Below are positions 9,052 through 14,844 of a stretch of DNA of 29,960 nucleotides, one piece after another (position 1 is the first letter of the stretch; each line of letters opens with the position of its first letter). The stretch covers positions 1 to 29,960 of the IMG/VR virus record IMGVR_UViG_3300044799_000064; one strand, written 5' to 3'. The translations under genes were made by a program, and so were the position numbers. This DNA is from a virus. The notes below the pieces were generated by a model, which worked only from the letters and a program-made list of their open reading frames with translations, was not told the origin of the DNA and ran no database searches.

Positions 9052-9314
9052 GGATATTTTCCTAGATAACATTCCCAAGTCTTTATCTTATTCTGAGATG
9101 CTCTACTTCTTCTAATATTGACAGGAATACCTTTCTTCTTTAGATTAGCATATTTTTGAGCAGAATATTTCTTCTTCTGATGTAGAACTATATGATAGAG
9201 AAAGTTGTATTCTGTAAGAATAAGGAAATGATCTCCTCGAAGACCACATTTGGGACAATCAATCTGCTCTAGATATGTCTTAATTCTTTTTCTTGGTCTC
9301 TTGCATTTTAACAA
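9048..9314 (-). CDS. Small zinc-finger-like protein of unknown function
   Basis: The 88-residue basic protein has DCPKCGLRGDHF near residue 19 followed by LYHIVLHQKKK, giving a C-x2-C ... H-x3-H arrangement that could bind one zinc ion. The rest is rich in Lys and Arg and may bind nucleic acid. The start is TTG 9314, chosen because an AAGGAG site lies eight bases upstream within the end of the gene at 9280. It is the last gene of the minus-strand operon, and its TAG overlaps the stop of the glycosyltransferase at 8128. I do not recognise a family. Confidence 0.65.
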   Translation of the reverse strand: MLKCKRPRKRIKTYLEQIDCPKCGLRGDHFLILTEYNFLYHIVLHQKKKYSAQKYANLKKKGIPVNIRRSRASQNKIKTWECYLGKYP

Positions 9315-9579
9315 GTATCTTTCTCCTTATCTTTGCATTCTCAGTATCATCAAAGAGTCTATCATATTCTCTTTCTGTTGGACCTGCAATATCTCCTAAG
9401 ATCTTTCTAATTTTTTCCATTGATCCATATTTCATCAGATTCTTTACTAATCCTTTTGGTTCATGGTCTTCTAGGTATTTAGAATATTTCTTAGGATTCT
9501 TCTCAAAGTCATTAAGATCCTTAGTTAAATTCCTAAGAATCTCTTTCCTTGCTTTCTCCACATCATCTTCTCTTTTCAT
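9280..9579 (-). CDS. Hypothetical helical protein
   Basis: The 99-residue, highly charged protein is predicted helical throughout (KARKEILRNLTKDLNDFEKNPKKYSKYL, then a central loop and a second helical part with AGPTEREYDRLFDD). A near-perfect AAGGAGG site lies seven bases before ATG 9579, which makes the gene convincing. The plus-strand ORF over the same bases is a shadow rich in Phe, Ser and Leu. It overlaps its downstream neighbour by 35 bases and abuts the upstream one. Its function is unknown; small terminase or a regulatory adaptor are possible only as guesses. Confidence 0.7.
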   Translation of the reverse strand: MKREDDVEKARKEILRNLTKDLNDFEKNPKKYSKYLEDHEPKGLVKNLMKYGSMEKIRKILGDIAGPTEREYDRLFDDTENAKIRRKILVKMQETKKKN

Positions 9580-10052
9580 TCTTTTTCCTCCTTTTTCAAT
9601 TTATCTTCTTTCTTTGGAACATTGTATGATGGATCTGGTTCTTCTAACCATTCTCTAACTTTCAATCCCTGCATTCTTTGTTCCAATTTTGTAATATATT
9701 CTTCAATTAGAAGAATCTTGAGAGCTCGATTATATCTTTTAGCCTCTGCTTTAGAACAATGAAGTTCCTCCATGATATCTCGAAGGGGTAGTCCTGTGAT
9801 CCCTATCTGTTTAATCTTGGGTATTCCTTTCTTAGATCCTCTTTTATTTGCATGATTATGGGCTAAATTGAAAAGATCACAAAGATTCCGTAGAGACTTT
9901 GGTAAGGTTTTAGTTCTATATAATCTCAATGCTTCCATATGAAGTCTATTCCTATCTGCTTCAACTGATGCACTTGTATCTTTGGCTAAGTCACTAGTAA
10001 ATTTCTTGATCTGTTCTTCTATTACTTTCTTATTCTCAACCACATAAATCAC
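9576..10052 (-). CDS. Hypothetical protein with possible winged-helix segment
   Basis: The 158-residue protein has an N-terminal helical half (KKVIEEQIKKFTSDLAKD) and a segment around residues 85-120, GLPLRDIMEELHCSKAEAKRYNRALKIL, that reads like a helix-turn-helix followed by a second helix. A DNA-binding role is therefore possible. The C-terminus is strongly charged (KKEDKLKKEEKE). The start is uncertain: GTG 10052 overlaps the end of the upstream gene with GAGAGG only two bases before it, and GTG 10043 in the same frame gives better spacing. It overlaps the next gene by ATGA. No family was recognised. Confidence 0.65.
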   Translation of the reverse strand: MIYVVENKKVIEEQIKKFTSDLAKDTSASVEADRNRLHMEALRLYRTKTLPKSLRNLCDLFNLAHNHANKRGSKKGIPKIKQIGITGLPLRDIMEELHCSKAEAKRYNRALKILLIEEYITKLEQRMQGLKVREWLEEPDPSYNVPKKEDKLKKEEKE

Positions 10053-10638
10053 ATCCTCTCAATCTTCTAATCTGCCAACTTCTTGTCTTATATCTTCGCA
10101 TTATCCATTTCCTTAATCTTCTATTCTTTTGAACTTTATTCATATCAAGATGTTCTAAGATCTTCTTTGCTATCTTGAGACTATCATTCTCACAAGCATA
10201 AGTTTCTACAACATATTTCTGATTAGATTCTAGATCATCACTTGATTTCTCTGTTACCAATATTCTTCCTTCTCTCCACATCTTCATTTCTCTATCATGT
10301 TTCTCTCTTAATTGAGGAGTTAGATCATACCATGATAGGATACCATTCTTGATATATTCTTTGAATTGTATCTTCTTTGGATCAAATCCTTCCTGTACTA
10401 ATCTGTGCCATTGTTTATCTACTTCTTCATCTGATCTTCCTATCTTAGGTCTTGAAGTTATCTTGAGACGAACCTGGTTCTCAGTTCTAGAAAATCTAGT
10501 AGTATAACCAGGTGGAAGAAAAGGATCTATCTTTGAATCATGAAGACCTTCATCTTCCCAATCCTTCTGGATCTTCTCTTCTCCTTCATCATCATCATTA
10601 TCAGAATAACTACATTCCAAATCTTCATCTTCTACCAT
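10036..10638 (-). CDS. Hypothetical acidic-N-terminus protein
   Basis: I place the start at ATG 10638 because GGAGG lies eight bases upstream; the longer frame to 10662 starts inside that site and overlaps the previous stop. This gives 200 residues. The first 30 are very acidic (VEDEDLECSYSDNDDDEGEE) and the last 40 very basic (RRLRKWIMRRYKTRSWQIRRLRG), ending in a CDLCG pair of cysteines. Such a charge split is seen in DNA-mimic or nucleic-acid-handling proteins, but no family is recognised. It lies in the middle of the minus-strand operon. Confidence 0.65.
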   Translation of the reverse strand: MVEDEDLECSYSDNDDDEGEEKIQKDWEDEGLHDSKIDPFLPPGYTTRFSRTENQVRLKITSRPKIGRSDEEVDKQWHRLVQEGFDPKKIQFKEYIKNGILSWYDLTPQLREKHDREMKMWREGRILVTEKSSDDLESNQKYVVETYACENDSLKIAKKILEHLDMNKVQKNRRLRKWIMRRYKTRSWQIRRLRGCDLCG

Positions 10639-10658
10639 TTTTATTCCCTCCATATTAA

Positions 10659-11060
10659 TCAATCTTGTTTACCTTCAATTCTTACTTGGATATGATTCTT
10701 ACTAAGTTTCTGGAATTGTCTTGTTTCCAGATTTTCTTTGAAAGAAACTACAAAGATCTTTTCTATACCTGGAAATTGATCATAATAGTTTAGACTTTCA
10801 AGATACCTATTGAATTTATTGTCTAAGATATATTCCTGAGGATATCTATAATTGGTTACTTCCAATACCTTACAGATCTTTCCTGTCTGATCTAAGACAA
10901 TCATATCTATCCCTGCATTATAGTTCTTGTTGACTAGAACATAGAATCCTTGTTGTTCATATTCTCTCTGTATCTTCCTTATTCTTCTATATCCAATCTC
11001 TGTTGTATCTAGTCTAGTATTAGTACTGTAAACATATTGTAAACAGTGATGGTATGTCAT
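10659..11060 (-). CDS. PD-(D/E)XK-like (restriction-endonuclease-fold) protein, possibly inactive
   Basis: The 133-residue protein has an N-terminal helix (RRIRKIQREYEQQGFYV) then NAGIDMIVLDQTGKICKVLEVTNYR. The order helix, G-x-D-x-x-x, beta turn, E-V-x is the core of small PD-(D/E)XK proteins such as Holliday-junction resolvases and type II restriction enzymes. The aspartate (D in GIDMIV) and glutamate (LEV) are present, but the usual lysine of E-x-K is threonine. It could be a variant catalyst or a DNA-binding pseudo-enzyme, for example an anti-restriction or resolvase-like factor. ATG 11060 overlaps the previous stop, with GAGAGG eight bases upstream. Confidence 0.65.
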   Translation of the reverse strand: MTYHHCLQYVYSTNTRLDTTEIGYRRIRKIQREYEQQGFYVLVNKNYNAGIDMIVLDQTGKICKVLEVTNYRYPQEYILDNKFNRYLESLNYYDQFPGIEKIFVVSFKENLETRQFQKLSKNHIQVRIEGKQD

Positions 11061-11239
11061 TCCTTCTGCCTCTCATGGAACTTGATTAGAACTTCAGTAG
11101 CAATCTTATCACTTATCTCTTGAGCCAGATTCAGGCAATTATCTCTTTCCTTTCCTGGCATAGGATCCTTAGTAGCATGTTCCATTATATAATCAACAAG
11201 ATCTTTGATTAAGATATCAAGTTTGGACTCTTTCATCAT
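11057..11239 (-). CDS. Hypothetical small helical protein
   Basis: The 60-residue protein starts MMKESKLDILIKDLVDYI and is probably two or three helices with one cysteine. Either of the first two ATGs could be used; AAGGAT lies just upstream. It overlaps the gene before it by 23 bases and the one after it by four, so it is likely translated by coupling. Its size and charge fit a small regulatory or inhibitor protein, but no function can be assigned. Confidence 0.6.
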   Translation of the reverse strand: MMKESKLDILIKDLVDYIMEHATKDPMPGKERDNCLNLAQEISDKIATEVLIKFHERQKE

Positions 11240-11414
11240 CTATCCTTATTCCTGTTGCACTGAACTTATATTCTTCCTCAGTCCATCCTAGATCTTTGCT
11301 GAAATCAACTCGAATAGTTCCACAATGTTGGCACTTGAATCTTTGATAGTGTCCTGCTTTCTTGTGGTGTATTCCTGCTTTAACCATTTCTCTTTGACAT
11401 ATCTCACACTTCAA
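11217..11414 (-). CDS. Zinc-ribbon protein
   Basis: The start is set at TTG 11414, nine bases after an AAGGAGG site; an earlier in-frame TTG at 11423 touches that site directly. The 65-residue product opens MKCEIC and has YQRFKCQHCG at residues 26-35, so two C-x2-C pairs form a zinc ribbon. The middle, VKAGIHHKKAGHYQRFKC, resembles the N-terminal zinc ribbons of IS1-type InsA and many transcription-related proteins. It probably binds DNA, RNA or a transcription component. It overlaps both neighbours in the minus-strand operon. No transposase is near, so it is not an insertion sequence remnant on present evidence. Confidence 0.7.
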   Translation of the reverse strand: MKCEICQREMVKAGIHHKKAGHYQRFKCQHCGTIRVDFSKDLGWTEEEYKFSATGIRIDDERVQT

Positions 11415-11643
11415 TGGTTTCAACCTCCTTTATATTTCTCTTATATTCTCTATGTTTCTTAACTCCAATAACTGCACCATCTTGATACATCAATACCCAG
11501 ACAGAAGGAAATGCAGACTTTGCTGATTCCTTGTTTAATTTCTGACAGAGTTTGATCCAATCTTGTGTAGTTATAGAGAGTTCACTATTTTCATCATTCT
11601 TTGATTCCATGGTCTTTCTCACACTCTCCTCTAATATATACAT
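11404..11643 (-). CDS. Hypothetical protein
   Basis: The 79-residue protein starts at ATG 11643, nine bases after an AAGGAGG site. A second in-frame ATG at 11610 lies in a context copied from the start of the neighbouring 41-residue gene, so the shorter form (68 residues, MESKNDENSELS) is also possible. The C-terminal half, SVWVLMYQDGAVIGVKKHREYKR, looks like a small beta-sheet. No family was recognised. A plus-strand ORF covering these bases is a shadow. Confidence 0.6.
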   Translation of the reverse strand: MYILEESVRKTMESKNDENSELSITTQDWIKLCQKLNKESAKSAFPSVWVLMYQDGAVIGVKKHREYKRNIKEVETIEV

Positions 11644-11867
11644 ATGTCATTTCCTCCTTATTAACTTTGTGGTCTCCATCGACCATTGTCTCGCCTACTT
11701 GGATTCCACTTCAATTCATCTAAATGATCTTCATGTGGTTTATTCAAGATATGTTTGGTTACTTCCCAATCATATTTCTCACCCATGGTCCTACTCACAC
11801 TCCTCTATGTATATACTATGTCATCCGCCCTATTTAAGTCTTAAGGTCTTATTCTGATTCCTCCTTA
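11607..11867 (-). repeat. Duplicated translation-leader unit
   Basis: Two related leaders occur on the minus strand. One spans 11661 to 11607 and the other 11867 to 11783. Both begin with TAAGGAGGAA and share ATGACATA, TATATA, TAGAGGAG, TGTGAG and GACCATGG in the same order. The upstream copy carries about 32 extra bases containing GACCTTAAG and GACTTAAATAG, which look like the viral promoter block. A local duplication with insertion or deletion of the control segment explains this best. Confidence 0.6.
11661..11786 (-). CDS. 41-residue protein with NPSRRDNGR motif; first gene of the minus operon
   Basis: This small gene starts at ATG 11786, behind a GGAG/GTGAG leader, and ends at TAA 11661, just before the next gene's ribosome site. 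Its C-terminal part reads KWNPSRRDNGRWRPQS. The nine residues NPSRRDNGR recur in the small plus-strand gene at 13050 with several different synonymous codons, which argues that both are translated and selected. The function is unknown; the motif could be a short binding element for a host or viral partner. It is most likely the first cistron of the minus-strand transcript. Confidence 0.55.
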   Translation of the reverse strand: MGEKYDWEVTKHILNKPHEDHLDELKWNPSRRDNGRWRPQS

Positions 11868-11925
11868 CAGAAAATCATCTTAGTATAGAAATGGATTACC
11901 TATAAGGAACCAATCCCAAGGATGA

Positions 11926-12027
11926 AAAGTCTGTGCAGAGGAAGGTGAAAAATTCTATGGCAAGATTCCGATTAGTTTGATTAAAGAGGTCTGGATTGAT
12001 AAGGGCAAAAGTCTTGAGAGAATTTAG
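11926..12027 (+). pseudogene. Possible AbrB/SpoVT-like gene relic
   Basis: This open frame follows TGA 11923 and has no start codon before its TAG at 12025. It encodes EEGEKFYGKIPISLIKEV then WIDKGKSLERI. The run GKIPISLIKE...I.KG.SLE resembles the swapped-hairpin core of AbrB/SpoVT DNA-binding proteins (GKI.IP...I...G...GD.LE). The codons GGC and CCG, scarce in this genome, suggest a different origin. The frame stays open after the TAG as far as 12171 (MNDSKPKWSQDDP...). It could be a frameshifted remnant of a repressor, or chance. Confidence 0.25.
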
Positions 12028-12124
12028 ATGAATGATTCAAAACCAAAGTGGTCACAGGATGATCCCTTTAAAAAACAATCTAATACAAGTCTACGGAGGG
12101 ATCGGATGAAAGCAAGGAGAGGAG

Positions 12125-12229
12125 ATGACATGGCAACTAAAAATAATAACCTTGCTTCATCCTCAAGATCCTAAGTTCTTTCATGCTTATAAACTTTATC
12201 TTATTCATGAAGATCAAACAATAGGATAA
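12125..12229 (+). CDS. Possible 34-residue ORF
   Basis: ATG 12125 follows a purine-rich AAGGAGAGG site at 12114-12122 and encodes MTWQLKIITLLHPQDPKFFH and 14 more residues, ending at TAA 12227. The only strong support is the ribosome site. The same GGAGAGGAG motif recurs at 12381-12389, where it does not serve a gene, so it may instead be a repeat element. The frame upstream is broken by several TGA codons. Confidence 0.3.
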   Translation: MTWQLKIITLLHPQDPKFFHAYKLYLIHEDQTIG

Positions 12230-12250
12230 AAAAAGCCATATGGCATTATT

Positions 12251-12390
12251 GGAAGAGGGGTTGGGGTGTTCCTCATGCTACGCATAACATCTAAGATCCT
12301 CTTCCTCCTCTCCAACTCCTACAGGGATATCTTCATTCTCTAAGGACAATTATATACCTTATATAACCTAAGGGGATGAGGGAGAGGAGG
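12251..12390. repeat. Inverted-repeat cluster with purine/pyrimidine asymmetry
   Basis: GGAAGAGG at 12251-12258 is exactly complementary to CCTCTTCC at 12298-12305, enclosing a small palindrome ATGC-TAC-GCAT at 12275-12285. CCTCCTCTCC at 12304-12313 is exactly complementary to GGAGAGGAGG at 12381-12390. The two arms share the pyrimidine tract, so alternative hairpins or a cruciform are possible. Between them lie AT-rich TTATATA blocks. Such layouts are common at origins and at strong transcription stops, but neither role is shown here. Confidence 0.5.
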
Positions 12391-12434
12391 ATGTAGCGTT
12401 CAGAAAGAAGAATATGATAAAGAGAAACACAACA

Positions 12435-12459
12435 CTTATAAATGTGAAAGTCCTTTAAG
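12435..12459 (+). promoter_or_regulatory. Archaeal-type promoter, leaderless start of the gene at 12464
   Basis: CTTATAAA (12435-12442) is followed by TGTGAAAG and TCCTTTAAG. From a TATA centre near 12439, an archaeal start site 24-26 bases on falls at about 12464, which is the A of the ATG. No ribosome site precedes that ATG, in keeping with a leaderless message. The downstream block is shared with the promoters at 13391 and 26151. Confidence 0.6.
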
Positions 12460-12463
12460 ATTC

Positions 12464-12751
12464 ATGGCAAGGAATAGTAGCACTATGGAAGCAGTTCGAA
12501 GACAGGTTATGACTGCTCAAGGATCTGAGAAAGGAATTGTATTCAGATCAATCTCGAAAGATGGAAGTTCAAGATGGCATATCTTCTGGGATGAATCCTA
12601 TCTTGATTGTATCAGAGAAATGAATAAGTATCTTTTAGATTATAAGGTAACTACTAATGTAGTTCTAACAGAGAAAGAATTTCTCAGAGATTTTGAAGAT
12701 CTAAAGTTGAGATCCAATAAATTCAAGAATATACCAATTACCGAGTGGTGA
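12464..12751 (+). CDS. Hypothetical protein, first gene of the plus-strand small-gene block
   Basis: The 95-residue protein (MARNSSTMEAVRRQVMTAQG) has a compact alpha/beta look: a central beta segment KGIVFRSISKDGSSRWHIFW, then helical CIREMNKYLLDY and KEFLRDFEDLKLRSNKF. The start lies about 25 bases after a TATA box with no ribosome site, so it is probably leaderless. It overlaps or nearly touches the next gene. As the first gene after the control region it may be a regulator or early protein. No family was recognised. Confidence 0.65.
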   Translation: MARNSSTMEAVRRQVMTAQGSEKGIVFRSISKDGSSRWHIFWDESYLDCIREMNKYLLDYKVTTNVVLTEKEFLRDFEDLKLRSNKFKNIPITEW

Positions 12752-12753
12752 AG

Positions 12754-13047
12754 ATGACAACAACAAAATACAAACGAATTAAAGACAAACGAAAGAGACA
12801 ACATAATCGAGAATTGATAGATCAATATAATTGGAATTATGAGAACTTAGGCAATCTCAAGAGAGGAATCAGGAGAGAAAGAATAGATGGTCTCCAGATC
12901 CAGATAATAGAACTTTCTAATAAACTAGATATTCCTTTATCAGAATTATCAGAAGAAGATCTCTTTCTAACAATTCTCAAAATACATTATGATTGGACTG
13001 ATGAACAAATACTCAAGGAAGTCAAACGATTATCTAAGAAGAGATAG
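12754..13047 (+). CDS. Hypothetical basic helical protein
   Basis: Taken from ATG 12754, this is a 97-residue protein; GTG codons at 12745 and 12748 are alternative starts, and GGTGA overlaps them at 12748-12752. The N-terminus is very basic (KYKRIKDKRKRQHNRELIDQ), followed by DGLQIQIIELSNKLDIPLSE and a helical end (DEQILKEVKRLSKKR). The segment IELSNKLDIPLSELSEEDLF has the cadence of a small helix-turn-helix. A DNA- or RNA-binding role is possible, but no family is recognised. Confidence 0.55.
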   Translation: MTTTKYKRIKDKRKRQHNRELIDQYNWNYENLGNLKRGIRRERIDGLQIQIIELSNKLDIPLSELSEEDLFLTILKIHYDWTDEQILKEVKRLSKKR

Positions 13048-13049
13048 AA

Positions 13050-13166
13050 ATGGAAGATCGAGATTTCAATCCATCTCGAAGAGACAATGGTAGGTCAAGA
13101 AGAAGAAAGGGATATCTAACCCAAGAAGAATATCTTAGAGAAGTAAGGGAGAACAATCAACCATGA
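13050..13166 (+). CDS. 38-residue protein with NPSRRDNGR motif
   Basis: This very small gene begins at ATG 13050, two bases after the previous stop, and its TGA overlaps the ATG of the zinc-finger gene at 13163. The product starts MEDRDFNPSRRDNGRSRRRK and continues with GYLTQEEYLREVRENNQP. The nine residues NPSRRDNGR are shared with the minus-strand 41-residue gene at 11661. The codons differ at five of the nine positions (for example AGT AGG CGA against TCT CGA AGA), so conservation is at protein level. It is strongly basic in the middle. Function unknown. Confidence 0.55.
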   Translation: MEDRDFNPSRRDNGRSRRRKGYLTQEEYLREVRENNQP

Positions 13167-13381
13167 CATTTAAGATCAATCCAGAGAAAGATCTAAAGAA
13201 TGATTCTAAATATTGGTGTCCCATTTGCAAGAAAGATATTCTCTTCTCAGAATGGCATGATCATCTTAAGATCCATTCTACTATTGAAGAACAACAACTT
13301 ATAAGAGACTATATCAAGAAAAGATTGAAAGAAGTAGATGAGGAAATAATAAGAATCCAAACAAAAGGATACATAATATGA
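13163..13381 (+). CDS. C2H2 zinc-finger protein
   Basis: The 72-residue protein has a clear classical finger at residues 19-38: CPICKKDILFSEWHDHLKIH (C-x2-C ... H-x4-H). A helical tail follows (QQLIRDYIKKRLKEVDEEI). Single-finger C2H2 proteins are frequent in archaeal viruses and often act as small transcription regulators. It overlaps the 38-residue gene and ends just before the late promoter at 13391, whose control it may influence; that last point is inference. Confidence 0.75.
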   Translation: MTFKINPEKDLKNDSKYWCPICKKDILFSEWHDHLKIHSTIEEQQLIRDYIKKRLKEVDEEIIRIQTKGYII

Positions 13382-13387
13382 AGAAAC

Positions 13388-13415
13388 GAACCTTTATAAA
13401 GATGAAAGACCTTAA
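13388..13415 (+). promoter_or_regulatory. Late-type promoter before the portal operon
   Basis: GAACCTTTATAAA (13388-13400) is identical over 13 bases to 26148-26160, including the BRE-like GAACC. It is followed by GATGAAAG and ACCTTAAG. The portal TTG start lies about 50 bases downstream with GAGAGTGAAG before it. The shared downstream block (consensus ATGAnAG-nnCTTAA) suggests a common activator or repressor site. A start site near 13420-13425 is expected. Confidence 0.65.
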
Positions 13416-13445
13416 GAATAAGTAGATTATAGAGAGTGAAGTATT

Positions 13446-14621
13446 TTGCCAAACCTTAAATTTTGGAAAAGAACCAAGATAGAGAATACAAAGACAGAGA
13501 ATCAGGAACCTAAGACTACTATCATTCAGATTCCAATTACTGAAGAAAGATGGATTAAAGCCGAAGTTTCCTTTGAAGAGCAAGTAAAAGCACTTGAAGG
13601 AGATGCTCTTTTAAGACAAGCAGTTCTTTACAATACTGGAGAGATCGCTGAGAGATTTACTGTTCAGGGTTCTGAATATGCTAATACTTACAAGCCAACA
13701 GGAAAGACTGCCCTTGAATTGATCAATGATTTCAATGAGAGAATTGATATGGATTCTTTCTTAAGACAAGGAGCAGAATATCTTGTTGCTTTTGACAATG
13801 TTTTTATTGATATTTCAGATATAGAGAATCCTAAGATTGTCCCTCCATCTTCAGTTGATAGAATTGATGAGAAAGAGAAAGTTCTGATTCAAACTTCTAA
13901 ATTCAGTGGAACCAAGACACCTCTTACAAATCTTATCCATGTTAGATGTTATCCAAGATCTGGATCTCCTCTGGGTATAGGCATGGTAGAACCAATGCTT
14001 GTAACTTATGAGAAAGGTCCCAATATCTTGAAGAGCATGAATAGGATGAGAAAGTATGGGGTTGAAGCTTGGGAGAAACATGCAAATCCAATTGTTATTA
14101 TTAGTCTTCCAAATCATCCTACTGATGAAGTAAAGAAATTAAATGATGATCGAGATAAGATTCCCAAATCAGGAGAGACATATTTTACTACCACTGATCC
14201 TAAGATTGTCTCAACTTCAATAGATAGATCACCTGGTTGGGATAAGATCTCAGATGGGATCTTTGATCAATTTCTAATGGCTACAGGAAATCCATTCTTT
14301 AGAGCATTGATGTCTCCAAGTCTCTCACCAACAACTACTCAAGCCATTCAGGAACTTCATAGATATCAAATTGATCCATTGAAGAGAGCCATGAAGAGAG
14401 CAATTGAGAATGTCTGGGCTCTTTATCTTAAACATCATGCAATAGATCCAGATCAGGCTCATATTCGTTTACAATGGGGACAAGAAAAGAAAGTTGTATT
14501 AACTTTACAAGATATCTTAGCAGTTAAAGCTGCTGGTGGATTCAAGACAGATGAGGAATTTAGAAAGAATCTCAAAGTCTTGGGAATAGAATTAGATACA
14601 GAATCAACTCAGGTGAAATAA
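13446..14621 (+). CDS. Portal protein
   Basis: The 391-residue protein matches HK97/lambda-type portals in layout: a basic start (MPNLKFWKRTK), a central region with TALELINDFNERIDMDSFLRQGAEYLVAFDNVFIDI, LIHVRCYPRSGSPLGIGMVEPML (membrane-free wing/stem region), and the long C-terminal helix part TTTQAIQELHRYQIDPLKRAMKRAIENV. It forms the dodecameric DNA channel at one vertex. It is on the short side for the family. TTG 13446 is chosen because GTGAAG lies a few bases upstream and no ATG fits. It heads the structural operon, whose promoter is at 13391. Confidence 0.82.
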   Translation: MPNLKFWKRTKIENTKTENQEPKTTIIQIPITEERWIKAEVSFEEQVKALEGDALLRQAVLYNTGEIAERFTVQGSEYANTYKPTGKTALELINDFNERIDMDSFLRQGAEYLVAFDNVFIDISDIENPKIVPPSSVDRIDEKEKVLIQTSKFSGTKTPLTNLIHVRCYPRSGSPLGIGMVEPMLVTYEKGPNILKSMNRMRKYGVEAWEKHANPIVIISLPNHPTDEVKKLNDDRDKIPKSGETYFTTTDPKIVSTSIDRSPGWDKISDGIFDQFLMATGNPFFRALMSPSLSPTTTQAIQELHRYQIDPLKRAMKRAIENVWALYLKHHAIDPDQAHIRLQWGQEKKVVLTLQDILAVKAAGGFKTDEEFRKNLKVLGIELDTESTQVK

Positions 14622-14623
14622 AC

Positions 14624-14833
14624 ATGACAGAAAAGAAAGAAGAAATAAATGACCGTGATAAACCATTCATCCTAGCATTAGTAGCTTCTGCGATCACAAT
14701 ACTGAATATTGCACTTGCTGCTATTGGAGCATATACAGATAATCAATTGATGGTTACCACAAGTATTGACACTTTGAAGTTCACGTTCCCTCTCACAATG
14801 GCTGCATGGGTTTATTACTTTGGAAAGCAATAG
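14624..14833 (+). CDS. Two-transmembrane small protein (holin candidate)
   Basis: The 69-residue protein has two hydrophobic segments, about residues 14-36 (ILALVASAITILNIALAAIG) and 48-66 (TFPLTMAAWVYYFG), with a charged N-terminus (TEKKEEINDRDK). Size and topology fit a class II holin, but no lysin lies nearby and the gene sits among head genes, so a membrane anchor or injection role is equally possible. A GGTGA site at 14612-14616 lies seven bases before ATG 14624. Confidence 0.5.
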   Translation: MTEKKEEINDRDKPFILALVASAITILNIALAAIGAYTDNQLMVTTSIDTLKFTFPLTMAAWVYYFGKQ

Positions 14834-14844
14834 GTGATATTGAA

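Larger units (their letters stand above)
11787..12463. other. Divergent intergenic control region (677 bp)
   Basis: This is the only long gap in the genome and lies between the minus-strand operon and the plus-strand operon. It holds a promoter-like block for the minus strand near 11830-11850 (CTTAAGG and CTATTTAAGTC as read on plus), a possible decayed AbrB-like frame at 11926-12027, a tiny ORF at 12125, strong purine/pyrimidine strand asymmetry from 12250 to 12392 with inverted repeats, tandem AT-rich blocks (TTATATACC, TTATATAACC at 12350-12370), and the TATA box at 12435. CpG is somewhat commoner than in the genes. It is the best place for a replication origin or regulatory switch. Confidence 0.6.

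Noticed and set aside
9040-9075. Possible bidirectional terminator where the two operons meet (CTAAGGATATTTTCCTAG)
   Set aside because: The arms are only imperfectly complementary and there is no clear T-run on either strand.
9293-9658. Plus-strand ORF of 121 codons
   Set aside because: It is antisense to the genes at 9280 and 9576, which have strong ribosome sites; its Phe/Ser/Leu-rich product is typical of a shadow frame.
11552-11857. Plus-strand ORF of 101 codons
   Set aside because: It overlaps the starts of the minus-strand genes at 11404 and 11661 and has no ribosome site.
11957-12229. One frame from 11957 to 12229 is interrupted only by TGA codons, hinting at TGA recoding
   Set aside because: TGA is the normal stop of many genes here (for example 2339, 7272, 12749), and three stops in 91 codons is close to chance for AT-rich DNA.
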